DNA of 64,000 nucleotides, taken from NCBI RefSeq assembly GCF_023278565.1, contig NC_064675.1:2418001-2482000 (forward strand), read 5' to 3'. The notes under the pieces are model-generated. The model made no database searches. It saw only the letters and a program-made list of their open reading frames with translations, and was not told the DNA's origin. The stretch comes from Colletotrichum lupini. Its lineage: Eukaryota > Ascomycota > Sordariomycetes > Glomerellales > Glomerellaceae. Positions 12,482-24,465 of the stretch are shown piece by piece. Position 1 is the stretch's first letter. Every line of letters starts with the position of its first letter. Position numbers and translations under genes: made by a program.

Positions 12482-15400
12482 ATGTCAGTCCTCAGGAACG
12501 GCGCGATGAATGGCACCAATGGCGCAGCCAGCGCGCCAGTCAGTAAGCGGTTCTCTGACATCCCAGCCGCCATCGACGTCCCGGTTCAAGGCGAAGCCGA
12601 AGACGAAGCCGTCGAAATCGATCTTCTCGAGCTTTTCGATGATCCTACCGAACTTTGCACCCTTTTCGAAAACGAACGCGCCGCTCGAACCTACTGGATG
12701 ACCGTTGCATTGGCCTACGCCAAGCAGAAGAAGATTGACCATGCTATCGAGATGCTGGTCCGAGGTGGAAACGCGATGCGCGACAACAATCCCAGAGAAA
12801 AGCTTAGCATGATTGGATGCCTCTGCTGGATGTATCTGTGGAAGAGTCGCGAAGCGCCGAGAGTGCCGCCCGATGGCGAGCTGGCTTCCGAAGCCAAGAC
12901 GAAAGAATATTACCTGCAACTGGCGACCTCTACGCTAAACGATGCGTCGCGCATCAACCCGGCGTACCCTCCTCTGTTCCTGGCTCGCGGAGTTCTGCAG
13001 CTGCTTAGAGCGTCTCTGCAGACCCCTAAGGCGACAGGTCACGGGCAGGTGGACTCTGAAAAGGCGGACTTGTTGCGATCAGCACTCAAGGCTTTCGAAG
13101 ACGCCATCCGAGTATCGCAAGGGAAGAATATGCTCGCTGTAATGGGCAAGGCGCGAACCTTCTTTTCACTCGGAAAGTATCCGGAGTCCCTGGCAAGCTA
13201 CCAAGAGGTTCTGCAGAAGATGCCAAACTTCGTCGACCCCGATCCGAGGATAGGCATTGGCTGCTGTTTCTGGCAGTTGGGCTTCAAGGACGATGCTAAA
13301 CTTGCTTGGGAGCGATGCATCGAGATCAACCCCGAGCACAAGGTTGGAAACATTCTTCTCGGTCTCTACCATCTTGACGCCAGCAGCCGCATCCCTACGA
13401 ACAGTCCCGAGTTCCTGCACCTATACAAGAAAGCAATGACCGAGTACACCCAGAAGTCTTTCAAGCTCGACAAGAACATGCCGCTGACATGCGCTACCTT
13501 TGCCGGCTACTTTCTGTCGCGCAAACAGCTCGGCACTGTAGACTCGCTCGCACACAAGGCCATTCAGTACACCGACGTTAATGCGATCGCAAGTGACGGC
13601 TGGTATCTCTTGGCAAGAAAGGAGCATTACACTGGCGACCCAGAACGCGCCAGTGACTTCTACCGCCGAGCTGACGATGCGCGTGGCGGTGCCGAGCGTG
13701 GCTACATGCCCGCGAAGTTCGGTGCTGCCCAGCTAGCAGTGCTCCGAGGCGATCTCGGTGAGGCGAAGCTGCGGTTGGAGAAGATGATTCAGCAGTCCAA
13801 GAACCACGAAGCTATGATCTTGCTGGGCACTTTGTACGCGGAAGAAGTCTTCGCGAACGAAGACGCGGATGGCAAGGAGGATAAGTCGGCCGAGATGAAG
13901 AAGGCGATTTCACTTCTAGAGAGTGTGCGAGGTGCTTGGAAGGACAGCAAGAAGGGGATGTCTCCAGACGCTGCGGTCTTGTTAAATCTTGCCCGTCTGT
14001 ACGAGCATGAGTTCCCCGAGAGAGCTCAGCAGTGTCTTCTTCAAGTTGAGGCGCTAGAACTCGACCAAATTCCAGAGGAAGAACGTCCCACTGGAATCGA
14101 AGATGAGGCCGAGAACCGCGCAGCTCTTCGCAAGTTCCTTCCCCCGCAGCTTCTCAACAACATCGGTTGCTTTTACTCGCAGTCTGAGAAGCACGAACAG
14201 GCCAGCGAGATGTTTGAGGCGGCTCTGGGTGCTTGCATGAAGATTGGCGAAAAGGACCAAGAGATCGACACGGATGCTTTGGTCACCACGATTAGCTTCA
14301 ACCTTGGTCGAAGTTACGAGTCACAAAGTATTTACGACAAAGCCACCGAAGTATACGAAGGTTTGCTGAAACGCCACGACGATTATACCGACGCCAGGAC
14401 CAGACTTGCGTATATCAAGCTCCGTAGGAACCCCAACAAGGAGGGACCTGACGCCGTTGCCAAGCTGTACCAAGAAAACCCTCAGGATCTCGAGGTTCGA
14501 GCCTTGTACGGCTGGTACATGGGCAAGGTACACTCTAGAAAGCGCCCACACAACATCAACGAGGACCACGAATTCCGTCATTACAAACACACACTACAGA
14601 ACTACGACAAGCATGATCGCTATGCCTTGGTTGGCATGGGCAACTTGTACCTGATCCAAGCTCGAGAGATGCGACGTGAAAGCGACAGTGACAAGGCCAA
14701 GAGGAGCGCCACATACAGCAAAGCGGTCGAGTTTTTCGAGAAGGCCCTTTCTCTGGATCCCAAGAATGCGTACGCAGCACAAGGTATTGCCATTGCGTTG
14801 GTCGAGGACAAGAAGGATTACAAGACGGCCTTGGGTATTTTCGTCAAGATTCGGGACACTATCAAGGATGCACATGTCTACGTCAACCTGGGCCACATCT
14901 ATGCCGAGCTCAGGCAATACTCCAAGGCCATTGAGAATTACGAGGTTGCTTTGTCGAAAGAGGGCAAGGGTAACGATCCCGTTATTCTCGCCTGTCTGGG
15001 TCGTACTTGGCTCAACAAGGGCCGATCCGAGAAGCTCCTGGACGCGTACCACGAGGCGCTCAAGTACGCACAAAAGGTAAACAACCGTCTCCAGGCAATC
15101 TTATCTACAGCTTCTAACATGATTTGTAGGCACTTGAGGCAGCACCGGAACAGGTTCACTACAAGTTCAATGTAGCCTTCGTTCAGATCCAAATGGCAAC
15201 TACCGTTTATGCCCTCAACGAGAACCAGCGGACATTGGTGCAACTTCAAGAGGCCGCAACTGGGCTTGAATCCGCAATCTCTGCTCTCGACGAGATTGCA
15301 AACCATCCACAGACTCCTTACCCCAAACACGACGTCGAGCAGCGTGCGAACATGGCTCGCAACACTCAACGCAAGCAGCTGGAGAGAGCCATCGCTAGCC

Positions 15401-16197
15401 AAAAGGAGTACGAGGAGAAGAACAAGGAGAAGTTGCAAGCCGCTCTCGAGCAGCGTCAGGCCGAGCTCCGGAAACGAGAGGAGGAACGCCAACAGGCTCT
15501 CGACAAGCAACGCGAGAGACAGGAGAAGATTAGAAGGGAGAGAGAAGAAATCGCGGCAAGGGACAGAGAGATTGCAGAGCGTCGTGCCGAGGAGGAAAAG
15601 GCCCGACAGGAGGCCGAAATGACAACCGACAGCGAGACTGGCGACAAGGTCAAGAGGAAGAAGAAGGCGGCACCAAGGGGCGATGGCGAAAGCCGTCCCA
15701 AGAGAGGATCACGCAAGAAGAAGGCCACCGAGACGGACGGCGAAGACTCTGGCGAGGAACGCCCAACAAAGAAGAAGCGCCGCCTTACAAAGAAGGAGTC
15801 TACGGTGAACAGCAAGTATAAGTCTGCCGAGATTATTGTCGACAGCGATGACGAGGATGAGGAAGAGGATCCCTTGGACCGTGCAGAGAGAGCACTCGAA
15901 AAGGCCAGCTCTCCTCTTTCTGACGCTGAAGAAAAGGGCGGCGATGACGATGACAAGATGGAGGTTGACAACAACAGAGACGCCGATGAGGAGGACGACG
16001 AGGATGGAGGTATCAGTAGGCGGCAGCAAAGCTCACGGTCCAGGCGGGGCAGGGTCATTGAGAGCGACGAGGACGAGGACGAGGATGAAGCCCCAAAGAA
16101 GAATCGAGCGGGCGCAGACTCCGATGATGAGGCTGACAAGACACAACCCGCTGCAGACACCAGCATGGCAGATGCTGATGATGACGACGAGGAGTAG
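12482..16197 (+). CDS. CTR9: Paf1-complex TPR subunit Ctr9
   Basis: CTR9 is the TPR scaffold of the Paf1 complex, which travels with RNA polymerase II and supports H2B ubiquitination, H3K4 and H3K36 methylation and 3'-end formation in the nucleus. Two exons, 12482-15076 and 15130-16197, are joined in phase 0 across a 53-nt intron (GTAAAC...TGTAG), giving 1220 residues. An acidic N-terminal segment contains IDLLELFDDPTE. It is followed by an array of tetratricopeptide repeats over most of residues 90-940 (for example the LGKYPESLASYQEVL, FSLGRSYESQSIYDKA and LGHIYAELRQYSKAIENYE helices). A Lys/Glu-rich coiled coil follows at about 940-1030, then a highly charged tail with KKKR-type basic clusters and long Asp/Glu runs, ending DADDDDEE. 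This basic/acidic tail is usual for filamentous-fungal CTR9. Confidence 0.96.
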
Positions 16198-17111
16198 AGA
16201 AAGCTCGGAGTTGCCCGAAGGGATTGCCCATTCATTTTGAGGCGACAGTAGAGTATTCCAAGAGTATTCATTCGACCTGGGAACCGGGGATCTCCAAGAT
16301 TGCGTCTATTCTGGCGGTTTGTAGTATTAAGTATGATAGGATAGGGAATTACACAAAAAATGGCACATGACTTGAAACTTATCCGGAACTCTAAAGACTG
16401 CCATTTTGCCCACTTCGGCGAACAGTCGGCCGAACCTGGAGTGTGCAGCTATCTATTTAACCTGCCTAAGCATATCCAGACGTCGACCAGGGGTTTCGAT
16501 AGGGTGCCTCCATATCCGACTAGATCATCGGCCCTACAATGCATTCACACGTGTATCCGTACGAAGCTAAGGTAAGTAGGGTAGGGTACCCCGCGTGGGT
16601 GGATCGGAGGAGATGAATTCGAACTTAATCCCAGAAATTCCCAGCAAGTGTTAGAAACTACGCCTGAGCTGCCCGGGTGGTTGGGTTACCTTCACGTAAA
16701 ACTTGCCTTGTCAGGTATTGGGTTAGGTTGCGAGGGAAGGTCGAAGTCGGAGAAACAAAAAGGGGTCTACGGCAAGATAAGATGCGGAGCCGCAAGGAAC
16801 GCACGCGGCACTGCCGTCCTGCCGCCTTAGGGCCCTTGGGCGGCTTATCCGGGGCTGCGGTCTGTATACAAGGAACCACGTCTCGTAAGATATATAAAGT
16901 TGGGCAAAGTTTAGGGTGAAGGTTCATATTCCCGTCTGGCGTCGTTGATAAGTAGCAACAAGCTTTCAAGGAGGTTGGTTAGTGTTACACTGCCACGCCG
17001 TATACTGATTTATCTATCTTGGGGCGGATGGAAGATATTTCCCGAACGAGTATAAGAGAATACCCTCCCACCGGAACAGCCATCTCAACAAGCCGGTCGG
17101 ATAAAGCTGGT

Positions 17112-17145
17112 GAAGAAGAAGAAGAGGAGGAGGAGGAGGAGGAGG
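17112..17145 (+). repeat. GAA/GAG trinucleotide tract
   Basis: An interrupted purine trinucleotide run (GAA repeats turning into GAG/AGG repeats) in non-coding sequence. In one frame it would read as a run of Glu codons, which explains the spurious open frame over it. Confidence 0.8.
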
Positions 17146-18080
17146 TTGTTCGGCTGAAGCGGTTGAACTTCGGGGCGAGGAGAGATAGGGTTCGGACTTG
17201 TTTGCGACTAAGGCAAGGCAATGTGAGGCAGGAAGACCGAGTCGTACCAAGAAAAAGGAAGAAGAGGATAGGCCAGAAGGGAAGAATTATTAGCAAGTGT
17301 GGTTTGACGCATGTCGTCGGAGCTGTCGTCGGAGAATCTCCCGTGACGGTAGATCAGACGGAGGTGTGGGAGGCGATGGGCAAAAAGCGGACAACGCATC
17401 CGCGAATAGAGAGAGGTCGTGTGCGTCCTCGTGTGTGAAGAGGAGTCATGGTTGAAGGAACAACGTGGTCCTCCTTACTCTCTCTTGTTTTGCGCGGGAA
17501 GTTGGAACTCATAGCCCCTCCTTGCATTTCCAGACATTGTCCACCTGAAGGCTTGGCATTCTGGGAGAACGGCACGGCAGCGACCACGGGGTATCGAGTA
17601 AGGTAGGTACTGAGAAGGAAGTAAATGACACCACTTGGATGAGAGTGGCAATGTTAAGCACCCATTCTCTGCTCAAAGTTCGCCCAAGCTGTGTGGCCAT
17701 CCTGGGGATCGTCTCATTGTGTAAGTGTGCGCGAGTTTTACGTACCTTGAAGGTAAGGTAGCTCTAGCTTGTCTGGGTCGGGTTGGATGGTTGGCTTTCG
17801 TTGGACGGATAAGTTGTAATAGGTTTGTAAACCGGATGGTAAGCTTAGTCGGACAGAAAACTCACAAGAGGCACATGGCACATGAACATCCATCACAAAA
17901 AAGAAGGTCCAAGACTCTCCAATACTCCAATAGCTCTCCAAATAAAGAAGGGGTCGGCAGCGCCCCGATCTACAATTTTAGCGAGAGTTTTCCCGTCCGC
18001 CTATCTTACCCGCTAACCCAACCCGCGCCCCTGGGATGGGGCGTGGAGTTCGCTCTTTCTCTTCGCCTGTATTATTTGCA

Positions 18081-18142
18081 GACACACATACACACACGCA
18101 TACACACGGCACACGCAGCACCACACCACACCATACCACACC
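18081..18142 (+). repeat. CA-rich microsatellite
   Basis: Interrupted CA repeats followed by CCACA/CACACC units, in the region upstream of the maltase gene. Confidence 0.8.
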
Positions 18143-18727
18143 TCGAAAACCCCAAGAACGAACGGATACTTCGCCGCGGGGCACACACATGGACCATGGT
18201 TCCAAGAACAATCCGCACGGCGCGGGGGGAGCCAATGGTATTTCTCCCAGACTTTACAGCGAGAATTGAGCTCCTTTCAGGCCAATTCATTGGTCCGTCC
18301 AGCGCGCACCACCACCACCATTACTCTCCGCGGACCACCACCCACACACCATTGAGCCGTCGAACGCGCACCTTAGCAAACGCAGTTAATTAGCACGATT
18401 AGGTGGCCGTCCACCCCGCGCGGGCAGCAAGTAAACTCGGGACTGACTCCAAGGAGGACCAAGGGCCACCACCCGCATGCGGCGCTTGCATGCACCGGCC
18501 TGTCATCGAGAGGGACGATCTTCCGCACCGTGGCCCACACACGCACGACGTTTCGTGTCCCGCCTCGGTTATTGCCAGTGTCTTTCGACCACCTTGTTTT
18601 GTCTGACTTGGATCCAACTTGAGAGACAGAGCGAGACCAAAGAGAGAGCGAGAGAGGGGGCGGGGAAAGACAGTTGCGCCCCCGGGCTTAGGTCGACTGT
18701 GGCCCGGGTTGAGAGGATGTAGGTATG

Positions 18728-18735
18728 TATATAAG
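18728..18735 (+). promoter_or_regulatory. TATA-like element before the maltase gene
   Basis: TATATAAG stands about 220 bases before the maltase ATG and is followed by a long C/T-rich stretch (about 18850-18900), a common leader and start-site pattern in filamentous fungi. The assignment is by position and sequence only. Confidence 0.45.
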
Positions 18736-18956
18736 TCAGAGCGAGGAGCTTCCAGGCGCGCAATCCTTTTCTTGAGCTTGCAAGCTAGTTCTGGTGTGTT
18801 GCTCTGTCTGCCCTGCGCTCCTCTGCTCTGTACTGAGCATATCTACTGTCCCACTTCCTTCTTTCTTCTTCCCCCTCTTCTCTCCTTCTTTCACACCCAA
18901 TTGCAATCTCTCTAGGTAGACTGACTTTCAACAGCCCTGTCAGACTGGTTTTCGGT

Positions 18957-20711
18957 ATGGGTTCGATCACTCTGAACAACGCCAGCAGAGCCTGGTGGAA
19001 GGATGCCGTCATCTACCAGATCTACCCCGCCAGCTTTAAGGACGGCAACGGAGATGGCCTCGGCGACGTCCAGGGCATGATTGACAAGGTTGATTACCTC
19101 AAGGACCTGGGCACTGACATCGTATGGGTCTCGCCCATGTACGCCAGCCCTCAGGTCGATATGGGCTACGATATTTCCGATTACCAGGACGTCCACCGCC
19201 CCTACGGCACCGTCCGCGACATGGAGGTCCTCATTGAGGAATGCCACAAGCGCGGTATGAAGCTCATCCTTGACCTCGTCGTCAACCACACCTCGGACCA
19301 GCACAAGTGGTTTCAGGAGTCGAGATCCTCAAAAACGAACCCCAAGCGGAACTGGTACATCTGGAAACCTCCTCGTTACGCCGAGGACGGCACCCGTCTG
19401 CCTCCCACCAACTGGCGAAGCCACTTCAGCGGTAGCACATGGGAGTGGGACGAGCCCACGGGCGAGTATTACCTGCACCTCTTCGCCAAGGAGCAGCCCG
19501 ATCTCAACTGGGAGAACGAGGAGACGCGCGAGGCCATCTACGAGAACGCCATGCGCTTCTGGCTCGACAAGGGCGTCGACGGCTTCCGCATCGACACGGT
19601 CAACATGTACAGCAAGGGCGTCGACTTCCGCGACGCCCCCATCATGAACAAGAACGCCTACGAGCAGCCCGCCTACATGATTTACTGCAACGGCCCGCGG
19701 ATACACGAGTTCCTGCGCGAGATGAACGCAAAAGTCCTCAACCACTACGACACCGTCACCGTCGGCGAGCTCCCCCACACCCCGGACCCGAAACACGTCC
19801 TCAAGTTCATCAGCGCCGCCGACCGCCAGCTCGACATGGTCTTCCAGTTCGACATTGTCGACCTCGGTCAGGGCGTCGGATACAAGTACCAGGCCCAGAA
19901 GTGGACCTTGCCCGAGCTGAAGCGCATCGTGGCGAAGTGGCAGCAGTTCATCGAGGGTACCGACGGCTGGACGACGGCCTTTTGCGAGAACCACGACCAG
20001 GGCAGGTCCGTCTCGCGCTGGGGCAGCGACTCGCCCGAGTGGCGCGAGACGTCGGCCAAGATGCTGGCGCTCATGATGTGCTCGCAGACGGGCACGCTCT
20101 TCGTCTACCAGGGCCAGGAGATCGGCATGACCAACGTCTCGCGCAGCTGGGGCATCGAGGACTACAAGGACATTGAGGCGCTCAACTACTACGACGACAT
20201 CAAGAAGGAATTTGGCGAGGGCAGTGACATGCTGAAATACGTCATGGACGGCATCAACCTGCTCGGCCGCGACAACGCGCGCATCCCGATGCAGTGGGAC
20301 GACAAGCCGTACGCCGGCTTCACGGACAACAAGAACGGCGCGTGGATGCGCGTCCACGACGAGTACCGGTCCATCAACGTCGCCAAGCAGGAAAAGGAAC
20401 CGGGCTCGGTGCTGAACTTTTGGCGCGAGATGCTGAAGTTGCGCAAGGAGGAGGGCGAGCTTCTGACGCACGGCGCGTTTGAGCTGTTTGACGTGGAGAA
20501 CAAGGAGACGTTTGTGTATAAGAAGTCGCGCGGGGGCCGGAGCGCCGTCGTGGTGTTGAACTTCACGGGTGAGGAGCAGGCGGTCGAGGTCCCCGGCGAG
20601 GGCGCCAAGATCCGGGTCGGAAACTACGACGATGTCAAGGAAAGAGTTGCTTCCGAGAGCGGCAAGACGGTCTTGAGGCCCTGGGAGGGACGTTTGTATC
20701 TGCAGGGTTGA
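18957..20711 (+). CDS. Intracellular alpha-glucosidase / maltase (GH13)
   Basis: An intronless gene of 584 residues. It hydrolyses alpha-1,4 or alpha-1,6 glucosidic bonds of maltose or isomaltose-type sugars. The (beta/alpha)8 GH13 signature regions are in order: DLVVNHTS (about 106-113), GFRIDTV with the nucleophile Asp at 213, TVGELPH with the acid/base Glu at 271, and ENHDQ with the transition-state Asp at 347, followed by the YQGQEIGM segment. The residue after DLVVNH and the Val-Asn just after the nucleophile bear on the alpha-1,4 versus alpha-1,6 choice, but I do not assign it. There is no signal peptide (start MGSITLNNASRAWW), so it should be cytosolic and depend on a sugar transporter. 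No transporter or MAL-type regulator lies beside it here. The third-position G/C bias of the central part is higher than in the flanks. Confidence 0.94.
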   Translation: MGSITLNNASRAWWKDAVIYQIYPASFKDGNGDGLGDVQGMIDKVDYLKDLGTDIVWVSPMYASPQVDMGYDISDYQDVHRPYGTVRDMEVLIEECHKRGMKLILDLVVNHTSDQHKWFQESRSSKTNPKRNWYIWKPPRYAEDGTRLPPTNWRSHFSGSTWEWDEPTGEYYLHLFAKEQPDLNWENEETREAIYENAMRFWLDKGVDGFRIDTVNMYSKGVDFRDAPIMNKNAYEQPAYMIYCNGPRIHEFLREMNAKVLNHYDTVTVGELPHTPDPKHVLKFISAADRQLDMVFQFDIVDLGQGVGYKYQAQKWTLPELKRIVAKWQQFIEGTDGWTTAFCENHDQGRSVSRWGSDSPEWRETSAKMLALMMCSQTGTLFVYQGQEIGMTNVSRSWGIEDYKDIEALNYYDDIKKEFGEGSDMLKYVMDGINLLGRDNARIPMQWDDKPYAGFTDNKNGAWMRVHDEYRSINVAKQEKEPGSVLNFWREMLKLRKEEGELLTHGAFELFDVENKETFVYKKSRGGRSAVVVLNFTGEEQAVEVPGEGAKIRVGNYDDVKERVASESGKTVLRPWEGRLYLQG

Positions 20712-22064
20712 AGCTGTGTAAGCATGTGGTTCTTGGATATACCTCCTGAGTTATAGGGTAAAATGGTTTGGTGGAACAAGGTCTAGTGCAGATTTGCGGA
20801 TCGCGCTATTTTGATTGATGGTCTATAGAGAGATGATCGGCCTACTGTGGCTAGAACTTTTTGGGATTTTTGTTGTTCAGGATATCAAATGAAGCTATTC
20901 CCAACTCCTCAAGACTGCCTCTTTGTACCTTTTGGAGTCGCTAAATGAATGAATAGCCCCCAAAGTTGGGGTAAGCTCCCTTGCAGTGTCCGTGCTCCCC
21001 CTCTGTCGGCTCCCCGCATGCGGTTGCATCTCCACACCATCTTTAATCCTCCAACATCCATCCAACTTCCCCCAACACGTACTTTCTCAACCAAAGTTTG
21101 CCTGGAGAGCCGATCCAAACAAATTTTCGGTGGAAGAAGGAATTGGGTGACTCATAGCCATTTTCAAAATGCAATAAAGAGACTTTTGTTGTATGATTAT
21201 GCTGCTTTTGGCACTCTTGAAAGCTACTGCGCTTAGTTCCGGGAAGGATGGATTGTGAAGTGTGTGTAAGAGCGTCAGAGAAAAGGAGGAACCCAAGGCG
21301 GTGTCTTGCATGGACAAACTACGCCGAGCTAGATACTCTTCTGATTTTTCAAAGCCATATGCTTTCACATCATTCTGTTAACCAAGTCGGCTGGCTTCTC
21401 TTTCTTCTTGCTTCAGTCTGGCACACTAATGCCCTTCATCCTTATACAGGATGGCGTTGCACGGTATGCTTGAAAGCCCGCAAAGGAGGTTTGTCGTTTC
21501 GACGGAATATCTATCCAAAGCCGACTTTCAACTACGTTTGAGAACCTACGAGGTGCTTTATGACTTGAGATCGAGATGAGACCCCGTGGAACTAGGTCTC
21601 TCAGTCGAAATCACTTGAGGAACTCTATTTCTTGATTCTAGAGGATCGTGTTCATTTCGGCTTCCTCTTTGGTGACGGTCTCGCATCGTGTGGAAAACAC
21701 GTGCCACGTTGGGCAACATTGACCGTTGCCAGCATATTAAAGAACGCGAGCGTATCGTTTGAGTTCACTTGAAAGCCGGGTATCGTCGATGTCGAGGAGA
21801 TCCTTGCCATAGTGAATCCTGAAAAGCCTCCCTTGTCAAGATGGTTGAGGACTGGACAAGGGCTGTCTTTTGGTTCTACTTTGTTTGATGTTAAGAATTC
21901 CCAATCTCCGCTCTAGTACCAGTCACGATCCACTTATGGCCTTATATAATGCTACGAATACGTGCGAGCGACTAAGCAATGATGAGAGGTATCTGTGATA
22001 AATAGCTTCTCACTTCTCCTATCTCTCGAACTTCCTGCTTCCCATCCAACGCGCCACAGCCAAG
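20712..22064. other. Intergenic after the maltase gene
   Basis: No gene seen. The first few hundred bases are A/T-richer and probably hold the maltase 3' end. The rest precedes the methyltransferase relic. Confidence 0.5.
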
Positions 22065-23520
22065 ATGCCTTCCCTCAGTCAAAGCTTGGCCCTGGGGTAC
22101 GTCATCATACTCCAGGTGCTCTACCTCTCCTTCGGCACCAGAGGAGGTATCATCATCGACCTCATTCTGGCCGCTTTTATAGCAGTCCCCGTCACCGCTG
22201 GAATCCGGCTCATTGCCTCCGCCATCAGCCCTCGCACCAGCAAGACCGTCCTCCCTGGTCGTTCTGTCGAATACTACATGACCTTCAAGCATCCGGCAAA
22301 TGTCAAGTACCGCGGCAAGAGAAGGATCCCGATGGCTACCTTCTGCCAGATGCACCTCGATGGAGACGTTAAGATGAACGGAGACACCCTGACTATCCTC
22401 GAGAAGAGACATGACTGGGCTTCTTTCCGCCTGACCTTCGGTCTCATCTACTTCGTCCTCTTCAAGCTCATCCCAAAGGTTATTGAGAATCTCTGCTTTC
22501 ATAGTATATCTCACTCTCACACTACCCTCGTCAAATTGTAAACGTCTAATTCTTATGTATTCAGATGACGGAGATATCCACCCAGCCCACGAGAGACTCG
22601 ATCTAGGCAGCTCCGCGGCTTCCTGGGACCCCGGATGATGTACACTTCAGGTCTCGTCCGCGACATCAACAAGCAAGAGTTCCTCGAGGAACTCGAGGAC
22701 AATAAGCTCGGCGTCATCTGCGAGAAGATCCACCTCAATCCGTACGGCAGAGCCCTCAGCGTCGGCTACGGGTGGAACGCGTTCGCCAACTACGCCCGTC
22801 GTATCTTCCCGCACGTCCCATTCACTGGTCTCAACTACGTCGCCGAGTACACCAACATCGCTCCCGTCAAAGGCGGCTACAAGAAAATCGTCTGCACGCA
22901 TCTAGCCGAGCACAAAGGCCCCGACAACTTCATGGCTCTGCACAACGGCCCCGGCGAGCACTCAGACTTTTTCAAGCACATTCACGGCCTGCTCGCCGAC
23001 GGCGGCATCTTCTTCCTCGAGGTCGCGGGCGGTAATGAGTCCTGACAGTACGAGGATCTCGTATGGAGACTCCTGATGGCCAGGTACGTCTGCCCCGACG
23101 CCGTCCCTTATGCCTCGCTCGCATCCTTGATCAACCAGCTCGAGGCCGCCGGCTTCAGAGCTAATAGTGTGGAAAACGTTGGTCGCCACTACTCTGAGAC
23201 GGTTCGGAAGTGGTACGGTAACTTTGTGCGAAATCGAGAGGCTCTGATGGCCATGTATGGCCCCAAGAATTACCGGGTGATTTTATTCGCACAGCTCTCT
23301 TCCTCTCCGTCCTCTATGTTTTTGTCTCAAAGTGGATGACATGCTGACATCCAGTCTACCTTTTTAGACATTCGAGTTCTTCCTGGCTTACCTGGTCATC
23401 ATCTTCGGTCAAGGCAGCGCCAACACTTACCAGATTGTCGTCACCAAGAATCCCAGTCCTGTCGACCGAACCAAGTCTGAGCCTGTAGTTGAGGAGTCTT
23501 CTTGGGATCTCTGCGAGTAG
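22065..23520 (+). pseudogene. Broken sphingolipid C9-methyltransferase-like gene
   Basis: The reading segments resemble fungal sphingolipid C9-methyltransferases (cyclopropane-fatty-acid-synthase superfamily), which methylate the sphingoid base of glucosylceramide using S-adenosylmethionine. The N-terminal part (22065 to about 22505) has two membrane segments and the KYRGKRRIPM and RHDWASF motifs of the family. The middle has FLGPRMMYTSGLV and EELEDNKLGV, and the end has WRLLMARY, GRHYSETVRKWY and EFFLAYLVII. It is damaged in several ways. The frame breaks at about 22565-22635. The SAM-binding motif, normally a DIGCGWG type, reads SVGYGWN, and some 30 residues after it are missing. The codon expected to be Trp before QYEDL is TGA (23043-23045). 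A last intron (23277-23367, donor GTGATT) still looks usable. No other copy lies in this window, so a functional paralogue elsewhere is likely. Sequencing error could explain single lesions but hardly all of them. Confidence 0.8.
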
Positions 23521-24465
23521 CTCCGTGGATCTCCCTTCCTTCGATTCAAATTCAATAGATCTTTTCATCTCTCGGGGTTATGGGTTTTCATGAGGATGCG
23601 GTATTCTGGGATGAGTTATTAAGGAAATCGGGTCAAAGGGTGGGACACAGGATGAGACAGGACACCTGAAATCACCATGGTCAATGTCATGAAAGTAGCA
23701 AGAGGTAGTGCCCTGGTATACTCCCATGAGAGTTCGGACACAGTCAGTTCCTGAGTGTTGACAAAATGGATGGCTGGAAAGAACAACAATGATGAATGAT
23801 GTGGCGCGGGACGTGATACAGCGTTAGACTTATTCCCTCGCTTCGCCAAGAAACGCAAGATACGGTCGCCTTCACGCATAAATACTACACTACTTAGAGA
23901 CTCGGCGGCTTGCAACACCTCCAAAGTTCAAGTAAGTGGAAGGGATCGATCAAATTTCGCACTAGCAAGGGGGAAGGGGGAGGCGGAGGCGGTTCAAGAT
24001 CTGGTTTCACAAACTTTTCAAAACGCACAGCACCAAACGGACCTTATAGTGTCAAAATCAAGTGAGGACCGAGTGACTGGTCGAGAGGATGTTTGCGCTC
24101 CAGCAGATGAGGAAGAAACATAAAGGCAAACACCACGAGAAGGTGTTTGTGCTACCCTCCCTCTTAGAGAAGAGAAATTAGCACAGCTCGGGTCAAACTC
24201 TCGATCGAACATACCACAAACAGCCCTTCCATCAAACTGTTCCGCCTCACATGGTCGCTGTTCTCTCTGGGAGAGGAACAAAGACGCATGGCCAAAGCTG
24301 CGAATAAAACCAAGGGCAACCCCTTTTCGCCAGCCTCCGCCTCGACTTCCCATCTTTCTTCGTCACATCTTCATTTCTTCCCACTTGCCACATCATCACG
24401 TCGCCTTCAACAAAACCACCTTCTCGTTAACTCGGTTAAAATTTCAGTTGGTTAGACTTCCGACG
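23521..24465. other. Intergenic, promoter side of first cysteine-rich gene
   Basis: About 0.95 kb with no convincing gene. Frames on the minus strand (23619-23924 and 24018-24353) are unrecognised and lie where the promoter of the next gene is expected. Confidence 0.45.

Larger units (their letters stand above)
16198..18956. other. Intergenic CTR9-maltase, 2.8 kb
   Basis: No supportable gene. Open frames such as 17019-17438 (+) and 17725-18393 (+) are built on simple-sequence tracts: a GAA/GAG purine run at 17112-17145 and CA/CCA-rich sequence at 18081-18142. GGTAAGGTAG-type motifs occur near 16568, 17598 and 17752. The right end is the maltase promoter and C/T-rich leader. Confidence 0.5.

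Noticed and set aside
15456..16271. 271-codon Ser-rich minus-strand frame
   Set aside because: Antisense reading of the Glu/Asp/Lys-rich tail of CTR9; GAG and GAC codons read as CTC and GTC with TCC/TCG runs.
17725..18393. 222-codon open frame on the plus strand
   Set aside because: It runs through the CA-rich microsatellite and reads as His/Thr runs; no domain, and it sits in the maltase promoter region.
19329..20471. 380-codon open frame on the minus strand
   Set aside because: Antisense to the GH13 gene whose catalytic residues are all in the plus frame; the minus frame is Val/Asp/Leu-rich filler.
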